From positions 6,719-70,718 of the forward strand of contig JBBDXI010000103.1 of assembly GCA_040902425.1 (NCBI GenBank): a stretch of 64,000 bases of DNA. Reading direction: 5' to 3'. Below, in pieces: positions 1-9,440 of this stretch. The stretch's first letter is position 1, and the number at the start of each line of letters is the position of its first letter. The position numbers and the translations under genes were made by a program. Under the pieces are notes generated by a model that did no database searches, was not told the DNA's origin, and was given only the letters and a program-made list of their open reading frames with translations. Origin of the DNA: JBBDXI01 sp040902425. GTDB lineage: Bacteria > Planctomycetota > Phycisphaerae > Phycisphaerales > UBA1924.

Positions 1-914
<914 letters not shown>

Positions 915-929
915 CGGGGGGTCCTTTCA

Positions 930-1160
930 GTCTTCGTTCACCGCGGAGGACGCGGAGAGCGCGGAGTGATGGGCGGAGAGGGACAGAGGAGAAGAGAAGA
1001 GGGCCACAGATGACCCAGATGGGCCCAGATGGGCGAACTGCTCTGGGCTGGTGGGAGCACGTCTCTCCACCTTCTTCACATCTGGGTTCATCCGGGTCAT
1101 CTGTGGCTTCTTCTCTTCCGGCCGTCCGCTCTTCCTCGGTGTTCCTCTGTCTTCCTCTGT
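930..1160. repeat. Intergenic inverted repeat, CACAGATGA family, with CGCGGAG-type units
   Basis: This fills the 271 bp between the VWA gene and moxR. The left arm (about 990-1016) contains AGAAGAGGGCCACAGATGAC and the right arm (about 1094-1117) is close to its reverse complement. Outside these lie tandem units: CGCGGAG-like words at 935-967 and CCTCTGT-like words at 1143-1170. A second copy of the CACAGATGA hairpin lies at 26727-26866. As RNA it would fold into a long hairpin between the two genes. No gene is seen here. Confidence 0.8.
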
Positions 1161-1185
1161 TTGCCTCTGTGTTCGCCCGCCGGGG

Positions 1186-4100
1186 TCAGTCGTCCTTCAT
1201 CTCGTCCTGGGCGCGCTTCTTGGCCTGCATAAGGCGGGAGAGGCCTTCTTCCTTGGTGATCTGGGGCGTGGGCTTGCCGGGGGTGGGCTTGCGGGATTCG
1301 TCGGGGCCCCCGACGGCGACCGGCTCGGGGGCGTGCTTGCGGACGCGGTCGGCGGAGGCCTCGAACTTGATCTTGGCGGTGGCCGCGGTGGCGGCGGCGA
1401 CACCGGCGCCGGCCAGCGCGGGGATGGTGACCGTGCCGGCCCCGGCCCCCGCCGCGGCACCACCGCCCCCCGCGCCCCCCGCGGCCGACGACCGGGCGGC
1501 CATCGCCGCTTGCGCCTTGGCCCGCGCTTCCTGCAGGGCGCCCATCTGGGCGCCGTGCTTCTCGCGGCGGGTCTCCATGCCGCGGCGGAGGGCACGGGCC
1601 ATGGCGGGGATGTCGATGCGGACGCGCCGGACGCCGACATCGACGAGGAAGATCGCGATGCCGACGAGCGCGAAGGCGAGCCAGATGGGGGTCATCGCCA
1701 CGGGCATGACGATCCCCTCGCGGCGCCAGAGGTCGTCCCTCGCCGGGTCGCCGGTGAGGATCCGGCCGCCGGTCATCGAGGCGACGCGCTGGAGGAGCGG
1801 CTGGTTGTCGGTGAGGGCGCGGAACTCGTCGGCGAAGGGGCGGGTGACGGCGGCCTGGACGGAGCCCTCGATCATGCCGGTGTCGGGGACGCCGGTAGGC
1901 GGGGCCTCGCCCGCGGGGCGCGGGGCGGCGTAGCGCATGCTGACGACGAACGTGCCGGCCTGCTTGCTGTCGAAGCGGCCCTCGTAGCGGCCGGGGGCGA
2001 CCTGCTGCAGCTCGATGTCCTGGCCGGTGCCGTCGGGGCCGGCGACGCGCCCGCGGAACCTGGCGAAGTTGAGCCGCTCGCCGGCGGTGTCGAGGGCGTC
2101 GACGATGACACGGGTCTGGTCGCCGAGCTTCTCCGTCGTGACGCGGATGTTGGGCGAGCCGCTGGGGCGCATGGCCCAGCGGATGTGCTGCTCCCAGAAG
2201 GCCCGGTACCCCGGCCAGCCGACCCAGGCGGGGCCCCAGCGCGAGGCCGCGTCGCTGGTGAAGGCGACGACGCGCCCCAGCCCGTACTGCCACTCGGCGC
2301 AGATGGGGTCGTTCTCCTTGCCGCGCAGGGTGACGAGGGCGAGGCCCTCGCGCTCGCCGGTGACGACGTAGCCGGAGATGACGGGGACGCCGCCGATGCC
2401 GCGCATGGCCGCGGAGGGCGCCCCGGTCATGGTGGGCGGGAAGGGGTCGCCCTCCCAGATGAGGGAGCGCTTGACGGTCTGCGCCTCCTTGATGAAGATC
2501 TGGACGATGTTGCCGAGGCCGGCCTGGTTGGTGACGAGGTAGGACTGCCCGCCGGTGTCGCGGGCGATCTGCTGCATGTTGCCCCACTCGCGCCCGCCGG
2601 CCATCCCGCCGCCGTGGGGGTAGACGCAGACGGTGGAGATGGTGACCCGCTCCTTCTTGTACTGCTGGATGAGGCGCATCGAGGGCATCGAGGCGTCGCC
2701 GTCGGTGATCATGATGACGTGCTTGGCGCCGGCCTCGACGGCGACCAGGCCCTTGAGGGCGAGGGTGAGGACCGAGTCGTAGTCGGGCATGTCGCCGAAC
2801 GCGAGGTTGTTGACGGAGCGGCGGATGGCCGAGCCGTCGCCGACCTCGCTGATGGGGTGGACCCAGGAGGCCCCGGTCCCGCCGCCGCGGCGCGGGTCGT
2901 ACTCGGCGATGCCGGCGAGGTCGAGGCGCGAGAGGGCATCGACGGCGGCCTGGGCGGTCTTCTTGCCCCAGCTCATGCCGTCGGGCATCTCGATGGAGTG
3001 GCTGACGATGACCAGGGCGCCGCGGGGCATCTGCCGCTTCTGGGGCGGGTCGAGGCGGACGGGGAGGGCATCCTCCAGGGGCGAGCCGATCCAGCCGCCG
3101 GCGCCGAACGACTGGGGGCCGCCGATGACGACCAGGCCGCCGCCGGTGTCCTTGACGTACTGCTTGAGCTCCTCCTGGGACTGCTGGGAGTAGTCGTAGG
3201 CGGCCTGGTCCATCATCACGATGGCGTCGTAGGCGTTGAGCTCGGTGAGGCTCCTGGGGACCTGCTCGGCGAGGACGACCTCGGCGCTGATCTTCGCCTG
3301 GGCCAGGGCGCGGGCGAGGGCCTCGGTGGTCTCGGCGGGCTCATCCTTCGGGGCGACGATGAGGACCTTGCCCTCGCTGCTGACGAATGTGACGGCGAGC
3401 TGCTCGTTGTTCTCGACGGTGGTGTCCACGGGCTTGCCGGAGACCTGGTCGGGGGTGAAGACGGCCTTGAAGCGCTGGGGGCCGGCCTTGGTGACCTCGA
3501 TCTGGACGGCGTGGACGTTGATCCCGGGCGTCAGCGTGACGGGGGCGCTGGTGTCCCCGGGGCCCTCGCCGAGGGGGACGGGGTCGTCGTTCATCAGGAC
3601 GTGCAGGCGGCCGCTGGCGGCCTTGGTCGCCGAGAGGACGACCCTGAGGTTGACGGTCTCGCCCAGCCGCGCGGTGCCGGGCGCGACGAGCTGCTCCATC
3701 ATGACCTCGCTCTCCATCGAGTAGCGGACGGGGAGCACGTCGATGGGGAGGCCGACGGCCTTGGCGGCCTCGGCGGCGGCGAGGAGGCTGCCGGCGGTCT
3801 CGTTGCCGTCGGAGATGAGCACGAGGCGGTAGGCGGCGTCGTCGGGCTTGATGGCCATGGCGAGGCGGACGCCGGCGGCGAGGTTGGTGCCCAGGGGGGA
3901 GCCGATGTGGCCCTGCTCGAGCTTGTCGGTGAGCTTGCGGGGCGTGCTCTGGACGATGGCTTCGTTGGTGACGGTGAGGCCGCCGAGGCGGTCGTCGGGC
4001 CTCTCGTTGGCCAGCCGTGCCTTCTGGATGTAGTCCTCGGCGAGGCGCTGATAGTGGAGCGGGATCGACCGGCTGGCGTCGAGCACGACCGTCACGGCGA

Positions 4101-4428
4101 CGTCTTTGGCCTCCTTGCGCCACTGGGGCTCGGCCATGGCGCTGGCCAGGAGCAGGATGACGAGCAGGCGGACGGCGAGGGCGACGCGGCGGGTGGTGGT
4201 GCCGAGGCCGGAGAGGCTCTTGCGGCCGATCCAGAGGGAGAGGGCCCAGCCGATGGGGATGAGCCAGAGCCAGACGGGCGTGTCGAACTGGATGGGGCCG
4301 ACGGGGAGGGATGAGAGGGTGATGACGTGATGAGGTGATGACGTGAGGGCGTTCGCCGGCGCGGCCGCGGCCATGCCGCCCGTGCCCGCCGCAACGCCGA
4401 TCACCGCTGTCCTGGCACCAATCGCCAT
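1186..4428 (-). CDS. Large membrane protein with two VWA domains and a GATase1-like domain
   Basis: The product has 1080 residues. Two or more membrane segments lie near the N-terminus (about 50-68 and 83-98) and another near residue 905-925, followed by an Ala/Gly-rich and charged C-terminal tail. The first VWA domain has an intact MIDAS, DASRS at 117-121. A GATase1-like segment (YDAIVMMDQAAYDYS, then GGGLVVIGGPQSFGAGGW) follows. A second VWA domain near residue 475 reads LVIVSHSIEMP, so the first metal-binding Asp is replaced. This architecture is common in planctomycetes beside moxR genes, and the role is unproven. A GGAG lies about 11 bases before the ATG. The first 27 codons lie in the loop of a hairpin repeat, so the true N-terminus is less certain than the rest. 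Confidence 0.85.
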   Translation of the reverse strand: MAIGARTAVIGVAAGTGGMAAAAPANALTSSPHHVITLSSLPVGPIQFDTPVWLWLIPIGWALSLWIGRKSLSGLGTTTRRVALAVRLLVILLLASAMAEPQWRKEAKDVAVTVVLDASRSIPLHYQRLAEDYIQKARLANERPDDRLGGLTVTNEAIVQSTPRKLTDKLEQGHIGSPLGTNLAAGVRLAMAIKPDDAAYRLVLISDGNETAGSLLAAAEAAKAVGLPIDVLPVRYSMESEVMMEQLVAPGTARLGETVNLRVVLSATKAASGRLHVLMNDDPVPLGEGPGDTSAPVTLTPGINVHAVQIEVTKAGPQRFKAVFTPDQVSGKPVDTTVENNEQLAVTFVSSEGKVLIVAPKDEPAETTEALARALAQAKISAEVVLAEQVPRSLTELNAYDAIVMMDQAAYDYSQQSQEELKQYVKDTGGGLVVIGGPQSFGAGGWIGSPLEDALPVRLDPPQKRQMPRGALVIVSHSIEMPDGMSWGKKTAQAAVDALSRLDLAGIAEYDPRRGGGTGASWVHPISEVGDGSAIRRSVNNLAFGDMPDYDSVLTLALKGLVAVEAGAKHVIMITDGDASMPSMRLIQQYKKERVTISTVCVYPHGGGMAGGREWGNMQQIARDTGGQSYLVTNQAGLGNIVQIFIKEAQTVKRSLIWEGDPFPPTMTGAPSAAMRGIGGVPVISGYVVTGEREGLALVTLRGKENDPICAEWQYGLGRVVAFTSDAASRWGPAWVGWPGYRAFWEQHIRWAMRPSGSPNIRVTTEKLGDQTRVIVDALDTAGERLNFARFRGRVAGPDGTGQDIELQQVAPGRYEGRFDSKQAGTFVVSMRYAAPRPAGEAPPTGVPDTGMIEGSVQAAVTRPFADEFRALTDNQPLLQRVASMTGGRILTGDPARDDLWRREGIVMPVAMTPIWLAFALVGIAIFLVDVGVRRVRIDIPAMARALRRGMETRREKHGAQMGALQEARAKAQAAMAARSSAAGGAGGGGAAAGAGAGTVTIPALAGAGVAAATAATAKIKFEASADRVRKHAPEPVAVGGPDESRKPTPGKPTPQITKEEGLSRLMQAKKRAQDEMKDD

Positions 4429-4556
4429 CGCACCACTCCGTCAGCGCCCCCCGCCAGCGTCCGCTTCCGCCTCAGCGCATCACCTCATCACCTCATCACC
4501 TCATCACGTCATCACGTCATCACGTCATCACGTCATCACGTCATCACGTCATCATC
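4318..4556. repeat. Hairpin with 8-bp tandem-unit arms around the VWA gene start
   Basis: The right arm, 4478-4556, is a tandem array of 8-bp units: nearly three TCATCACC, six TCATCACG, then TCATCATC. The left arm, 4318-4347, is the inverted form (GTGATGACGTGATGAGGTGA). The roughly 130-bp loop holds the first codons of the VWA gene. The right arm reaches the stop codon of the NHL gene at 4552. Confidence 0.85.
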
Positions 4557-5640
4557 TTCTCACCGCCCTCGGCCGCGGGAAGGCCTGGATCCGCTCGTTG
4601 CCCGAGTCCAGTGCATACACGGTCTCGCCGATCACTGCAACGCCCCAGGGGCTCGTGAACTGCCCCTTGTCCCGCCCCGGCACGCCGTAGAGGTTCAGGG
4701 TCTCGCCGGTCTGGTAGTCCACGTGCTGGATTCGGTGGTTGCCGAACTCCGAGACCAGGGCGGTGCCATCGCCCAGGAGGGCGAGGCCGTAGGGGTAGGC
4801 GAAGGAGCCGGGGGCATCGCCGCAGGTCTCCGGGGAGCCGATCCATCGGATGAGGGCGCCGTCGAGCGTGAAGACGCCGACGCGGTGGTTGCAGCCGTCG
4901 GTGACCACCAGTTGCCGGCGCTCCTGGTCGATGGCGAGGGACTGGGGGCGGTTGAACTCGACGCTCGAGCCGTCGCTCCCATCGCCGGGGCGGCCGATCG
5001 CGAAGAGGAACTTGAAGGAGGCGTCGAAGACGCTGATCCGGTCGTTGCCGCCGTACTCGCCGACGTAGAGGCGCTCGACGGTGCGGCCGTCCTTGCCGGT
5101 GAGCAGGGCGACATCGGTCAGGTAGATGAACTGGCCGGGACCGTCGCCGTACTCGCCGAACTTCGCCACCAGCTCGGGGTCGCCGGGGATGCCGGGGGGC
5201 GGGCGGTAGATCATCACCCGCTGGTAGTGGGTGTCGGCGACATAGAGAAGGTACGGGGCATCCGCGGCGCGCGCGGGGAGCGGCGGGCCGACGGTGATCC
5301 CCGTGGGCTTGCCGTGCTCGAAGACGGGCATCCGCCAGTAGGCGGTGGCGCGGCCGGTGTCGGGGTCGAGGCGCTGGACGCGGGCGGACTTGTCCACCAC
5401 CCAGAGGCCGGAGGGGTCGGCGTCGATGGCGCGGGGGTAGGTGAACTGGCCCGGGCTGGTTCCGACCTCGCCCAGGATGGCCGAGACGCGGAGCGGGGCC
5501 CCCGAGAGGCCGGCGTGGGCGTCGTCGCCGCACCCCGAGAGGGCCCAGACGGCCGCGCCGGCGGCGGCGAGGGCGCAGAGGGGGGCCAGCCGGCGAGCGC
5601 ACCGGGTCCGGGCGGGGGATTGGGGGGGGTGGGGCACCAC
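4552..5640 (-). CDS. NHL-repeat beta-propeller lipoprotein
   Basis: This 362-residue protein has a lipoprotein signal peptide: Arg-rich start, hydrophobic ALAAAGAAVWALSGC, lipid-attachment Cys at residue 37. It should therefore be anchored to the outer face of a membrane. The rest is a propeller of NHL-type blades with phrases such as GQFTYPRAIDADPSG, YLLYVADTHYQRV, RPQSLAIDQERRQLVVTDG and FTSPWGVAVIGETVYALDSG. NHL propellers bind proteins or other ligands, and some are enzymes. No catalytic residues are recognised, so the role is unknown. The start is a GTG at 5640; longer readings upstream are possible but the signal peptide supports this one. It lies upstream of the VWA and moxR genes on the same strand. 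Confidence 0.82.
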   Translation of the reverse strand: MVPHPPQSPARTRCARRLAPLCALAAAGAAVWALSGCGDDAHAGLSGAPLRVSAILGEVGTSPGQFTYPRAIDADPSGLWVVDKSARVQRLDPDTGRATAYWRMPVFEHGKPTGITVGPPLPARAADAPYLLYVADTHYQRVMIYRPPPGIPGDPELVAKFGEYGDGPGQFIYLTDVALLTGKDGRTVERLYVGEYGGNDRISVFDASFKFLFAIGRPGDGSDGSSVEFNRPQSLAIDQERRQLVVTDGCNHRVGVFTLDGALIRWIGSPETCGDAPGSFAYPYGLALLGDGTALVSEFGNHRIQHVDYQTGETLNLYGVPGRDKGQFTSPWGVAVIGETVYALDSGNERIQAFPRPRAVRR

Positions 5641-5932
5641 TCTTGTACCAGCGTACTCGCCTCCGGGTTTTCATGGTTCCGCCGGAAGAGCCCCGCGTTT
5701 CACTGGATACGCACCGGCGGGGACCTTCCAGCAGGCTCTTTCCGGTGCGGGTTGTATGTCGGAACGAGCCCCCGAGCATGAGAACGAGCCGGGAGCGTGA
5801 GCGACGGGTCTCCTGACGGGCGGCGAGCGCGGGCGCAACGAAGAGAACGGGAGTTCAGAAGAGCGCCGAGAAGCGCATCCTCGGCGTGCTCCTCACCGAC
5901 GAGGCCGGGAAGGGCACTGCTACACTCCGCCG

Positions 5933-6859
5933 GTGAGCATCACACCGCTTCCGGTCCACCAGGCGACCTCGGGCCCGCACGCGGGGATGGTCATCCTCCA
6001 GCTCGAGCAGCCCGGGCGCGCGGTGGTGGTGCTCGACCACGAGCTGGTCCAGCGGCTCGAGGCCGCGCTGAAGCTGGTGCCGCCGTCGGCGACGGGCCTG
6101 GTCCTCGCCTCCTCCAGCGAGCGCGTGTTCGTCGCCGGGGCCGACCTCAGGGCCATCAGCGAGCTGGATGATGCCCAACTGACGGCGTATTTGGAGTACG
6201 CCGCACGGGTGTTCGGCATGATCGCGGGGCTGCCCTTCCCGACCGTCGCGGCCATCAACGGCGCTGCGCTCGGCGGGGGGCTGGAGCTGGCGATGCACTG
6301 CGATGGGCTGGTCGCGTCGCCCCCCCACGGCGGCAACGGCAAGCCCGCCAAGCCCTACCCGGTCGGGCTCCCCGAGTGCGCCCTGGGCCTGTGCCCCGGA
6401 TGGGGAGGGACGAACCTGCTCCCCGCGCGGATGGACCCGGCCGGGGGCATCCTCCGCACCGCGGCCGGCCAGACGATGATGTTCGACGAGGCGTCGGGCC
6501 TCGGCCTCTTTGACCGCATCGCGCCCTCGGCCGAGCAACTCCGGGAGACCGCCCTGGCGTGGCTCTCCGAGCGGCCGCGCGTGGCCCGCCCGGAGCCGCG
6601 CAACACCCCCGGCCGCTGGATCGGGCAGCCGGAGAGGGCCGCGGCGACGCTGAAGGCCCTTGATTCGATGGAGCTTCCCCAGACCCCCTCGGCCCGGGCG
6701 GTCCGCGAGGCGGTAGAGGCCGGGCTTTCCCAGGGGTGGGAGGCGGCGACGGCCGTGGAGCGCCGGCGCCTCGTAGAACTGAGACACACGCCCGAGGCCC
6801 GGGCCGCGCTCGCGGCTTTCTTCGAGCGCAGCGCAGCCCCGAAGCCCGGGGCCGCCTAG
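5933..6859 (+). CDS. Enoyl-CoA hydratase/isomerase (crotonase) family protein
   Basis: This 308-residue crotonase-fold enzyme starts at a GTG. Oxyanion-hole elements are visible: GADLRAI at residues 69-75 and NGAALGGGLEL at 109-119. A Glu in LPECALGL (about 148) matches the catalytic Glu of hydratases, followed by PGWGGTNLLP. The loop between residues 125 and 145 carries a Gly/Pro/Lys insertion. The C-terminal third has the helical extension seen in the hydratase half of fatty-acid oxidation enzymes. It precedes an acyl-CoA dehydrogenase by about 70 bases, so the two probably work in fatty-acid or branched-chain acyl-CoA oxidation. The exact substrate cannot be told. Confidence 0.85.
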   Translation: MSITPLPVHQATSGPHAGMVILQLEQPGRAVVVLDHELVQRLEAALKLVPPSATGLVLASSSERVFVAGADLRAISELDDAQLTAYLEYAARVFGMIAGLPFPTVAAINGAALGGGLELAMHCDGLVASPPHGGNGKPAKPYPVGLPECALGLCPGWGGTNLLPARMDPAGGILRTAAGQTMMFDEASGLGLFDRIAPSAEQLRETALAWLSERPRVARPEPRNTPGRWIGQPERAAATLKALDSMELPQTPSARAVREAVEAGLSQGWEAATAVERRRLVELRHTPEARAALAAFFERSAAPKPGAA

Positions 6860-6928
6860 AAGGACATACCGGCGCTGGATTGTCCAGGCCCCTCCCGGGC
6901 CCGACGCACGCCGACGGAGCTGTTCCCC

Positions 6929-8941
6929 ATGGCCGACCTGAAGTCGATGAAGATGTCCGACAAGGACCGCAGGCTCATCGAGGATGCCGAGTCGCTCCTC
7001 GGGCCCGAGCCGGACTCCATGGGCTTCGTGAAGAACCTCTTCTGGGGGAACCTGCGCCACGACCTGGTCTTCCCGTACCCGCGGCAGGACGCCAAGGAGA
7101 CGGCCGAGTGCGACCGCCTGCTGGCGGCCCTCGACGAGTACCTGCGGACCGAGCACCCCGCGGTGCTCATCGACCAGGAGCAGGAGATCCCCGACTGGGT
7201 GATCCGGCGGCTGTTCGAGTTGGGCGTGCTGGGGATGACGATCCCCAGGGAGCACGGGGGGCTGGGGATGGGGATCACCAGCTACAACCGCGTGCTGGAG
7301 CGCATCGGGCGGTCGTGCGGGTCCACGGCGGTGCTCGTGAGCGCCCACCAGTCGATCGGGTGCAAGGCGATCATGCTGTTCGGCACGGCCGAGCAGAAAC
7401 AGCGCTGGCTGCCGCACCTGGCGAAGGACTGGCTGAGCGCCTTCTGCCTCTCCGAGCCCAACGTGGGGTGCGACGCGGGCGGGCAGGAGACCCGCTGCGA
7501 GTGGGATGAGGCGTCGCAGACGTACATCCTGAACGGCGAGAAGAAGTGGGCGACCAGCGGGGCCCTCTCGGCCATCTTCACGGTGATGGCCAAGCAGCAG
7601 GTCCGCGACCCCAAGACCGGCAGGGAGGCCGAGAAGGTCACCGCCCTGGTCTGCACGCCCGACATGCCGGGGATCGACATCTTCCAGAAGAACCGCAGCA
7701 AGTGCGGCATCCGCGGCACGTGGCAGGCCCGCATCCGCTTCACCAACGTCCGCATCCCCAAGTTCAACCTGCTGGGCCAGGAGGGGCGCGGGCTCAACAT
7801 CGCCCTCTCGTGCCTGAACTACGGGCGGTGCACGCTCTCCGCCGGGATGCTCGGCGGGGCCCGCAATGCGATGGACCAGTCGGTCAAGTGGGCCCAGACC
7901 CGCTACCAGTTCGGCCGGCCGCTCTCGGACTTCGAGCTGGTCCGCCAGAAGATCGCCCACATGGCCGCGCTCTGCTACGCGATGGACGCGGTGCTCTACA
8001 TGACCACCGGCATGCTCGACCGCAAGGACGAGGACATCATGCTGGAGACGGCGATCTGCAAGGTCTTCTGCTCGGAGATGGGGTGGCAGGCGGTGAACGA
8101 CTCGCTCCAGATCATGGGGGGCGAGGGGTACATGACGGAGAACGAGGTGGAGCGGGTCTTCCGCGACTCGCGGATCAACCTCGTGGTCGAGGGCGCCAAC
8201 GAGGTGATGCAGAGCTTCATCTTCGCCTACGGCGGGAAGCAGCTGGCCGAGAGCATGCTGGGCATCCAGCAGGCCCTTACGTGGAGCCGCGCGGAGGGGG
8301 CCGGGGCCAACCTGTCGCGGATCACGCGGATGGCATTCAAGCCCACGGTGATGCGGGCGGCGCTGCCCCGGGCCTTCGAGCTGTTCCTCGGCGTGCGCCG
8401 GGGGGCGCCGGCGCCGGCCCGCGTCCACCAGGCGCTGCGCCCCGTCGCCGAGCGCCTCTCCCGCGCGGTGCAGGAGCACAGCCACCAGTTCAAGAAGGCC
8501 AGCAAGCGCTACAAGGAGGAGATCATCACCCGCCAGGCCGTCCAGGCCCGCCTGGCCGACATCGCCATGTGGCTGCACGCCTGGGCCTGCACGCTCAGCA
8601 AGCTCGACCACGACCTGCGCGCCGGGGGCGACGGGCCGGAGTTCGAGCGCGACCGCGCCGCCGCCATCCACTTCTTCGACCTCGCCGAGCAGGGCATCCA
8701 CACCTGCTTCCGCGCGCTCTACGAGAACACCGACGACTCGATGCTCCCCGGCGCGGCCGCGGCGCTCAGGTACACCGAGACCCTGCCCAACAGCGAGTTC
8801 TCGATCCCCGAGAAGTCCCCCAACGCCCAGGGGACCGGGCGGGAGCGGAAGCAGGAAGGGATCAAGCAGTTCCCGGGCGATGCCCCCGGACGCGGGCACG
8901 AATATGCCCGGAGCGTGGGGGCCTCGGGCAATGAGGGGTGA
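6929..8941 (+). CDS. Acyl-CoA dehydrogenase, long form
   Basis: This 670-residue flavoprotein oxidises acyl-CoA to trans-2-enoyl-CoA, feeding the hydratase encoded just upstream. Family signatures are AFCLSEPNVGCDAG and KKWATSGALSAIFTVMAK in the FAD-binding middle domain, and QFGRPLSDFELVRQKIA, MGGEGYMTENEVERVFRD and VVEGANEVMQ in the C-terminal domain. The last contains the likely catalytic Glu near residue 421. It is longer than the usual 380-400 residues: an extra helical region follows (about 460-640), as in VLCAD-type enzymes, and may mediate membrane association or dimer contacts. The ATG at 6929 starts MADLKSMKMSDKD. Confidence 0.92.
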   Translation: MADLKSMKMSDKDRRLIEDAESLLGPEPDSMGFVKNLFWGNLRHDLVFPYPRQDAKETAECDRLLAALDEYLRTEHPAVLIDQEQEIPDWVIRRLFELGVLGMTIPREHGGLGMGITSYNRVLERIGRSCGSTAVLVSAHQSIGCKAIMLFGTAEQKQRWLPHLAKDWLSAFCLSEPNVGCDAGGQETRCEWDEASQTYILNGEKKWATSGALSAIFTVMAKQQVRDPKTGREAEKVTALVCTPDMPGIDIFQKNRSKCGIRGTWQARIRFTNVRIPKFNLLGQEGRGLNIALSCLNYGRCTLSAGMLGGARNAMDQSVKWAQTRYQFGRPLSDFELVRQKIAHMAALCYAMDAVLYMTTGMLDRKDEDIMLETAICKVFCSEMGWQAVNDSLQIMGGEGYMTENEVERVFRDSRINLVVEGANEVMQSFIFAYGGKQLAESMLGIQQALTWSRAEGAGANLSRITRMAFKPTVMRAALPRAFELFLGVRRGAPAPARVHQALRPVAERLSRAVQEHSHQFKKASKRYKEEIITRQAVQARLADIAMWLHAWACTLSKLDHDLRAGGDGPEFERDRAAAIHFFDLAEQGIHTCFRALYENTDDSMLPGAAAALRYTETLPNSEFSIPEKSPNAQGTGRERKQEGIKQFPGDAPGRGHEYARSVGASGNEG

Positions 8942-8992
8942 ACCGGAGAGGTATCGACTCGGAGAGCGGACCTACCCGGACCGGCCCCGCGA

Positions 8993-9316
8993 TCACATGA
9001 AGTTGCCGATCTCCCGCATCACGTCGGATGCGCTGCGGTAGGAGCGCTCGGGCAGGTCGCGCAGGGCCAGGACCACCACCCGGTGGCACGCCATGTCGCG
9101 GGCATGCCCGATCATCTCGCGGCGGGTGGCGGGGAAGTCCAGCCCGGACAGAAGAAGCTCGATCTCGACGGGGCCGGAGGCGGCATCCTCCACCTCGCGG
9201 CGGCGCTGCTCGTGGCGCCCGGGGTGGCCCCCGCGGGTCTCGCGCGTGGGGGCGTCGGTCTGTCGCTGGTCGGCGCTCTGTCGCTGGTCGGCCCGGCGGT
9301 GCTGCTCGCGTGGCAT
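8993..9316 (-). CDS. DUF2795 domain protein
   Basis: This is a small 107-residue protein. The N-terminal half is polar and Arg/Gln-rich (QHRRADQRQSADQRQTDAP) and looks disordered; the DNA there carries a short direct repeat. The C-terminal 60 residues match DUF2795: LLLSGLDFPATRREMIGHAR, then LRDLPERSYRSASDVMREIG. The function of DUF2795 is unknown; it is often found as a short, possibly regulatory, domain. It is convergent with the acyl-CoA dehydrogenase and downstream of the beta-helix protein gene on the same strand. Confidence 0.72.
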   Translation of the reverse strand: MPREQHRRADQRQSADQRQTDAPTRETRGGHPGRHEQRRREVEDAASGPVEIELLLSGLDFPATRREMIGHARDMACHRVVVLALRDLPERSYRSASDVMREIGNFM

Positions 9317-9440
9317 GTGACGGTGTCTCCGGTAGGGCCTCGCGCGGCGGGGTCGGAAGAGCCGGCGCTGGCCGCGACTCTACCGCCGGCTCCGCCCCGC
9401 GGTTCCCCATCATCGCAGGGCCGTATGAAAAACAAGCGGT

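Noticed and set aside
1051..4314. A plus-strand open frame of over 1000 residues rich in Gly, Asp and Ala
   Set aside because: It is the antisense shadow of the VWA gene; GC-rich third positions remove stop codons from the opposite strand. The minus-strand reading has recognisable domains.
4478..4556. Possible CRISPR array
   Set aside because: The 8-bp units are directly tandem with no spacers.
5855..8899. A 1014-residue minus-strand open frame
   Set aside because: It runs antisense to the crotonase and acyl-CoA dehydrogenase genes, and its text is low-complexity Arg/Gly/Leu with no domain.
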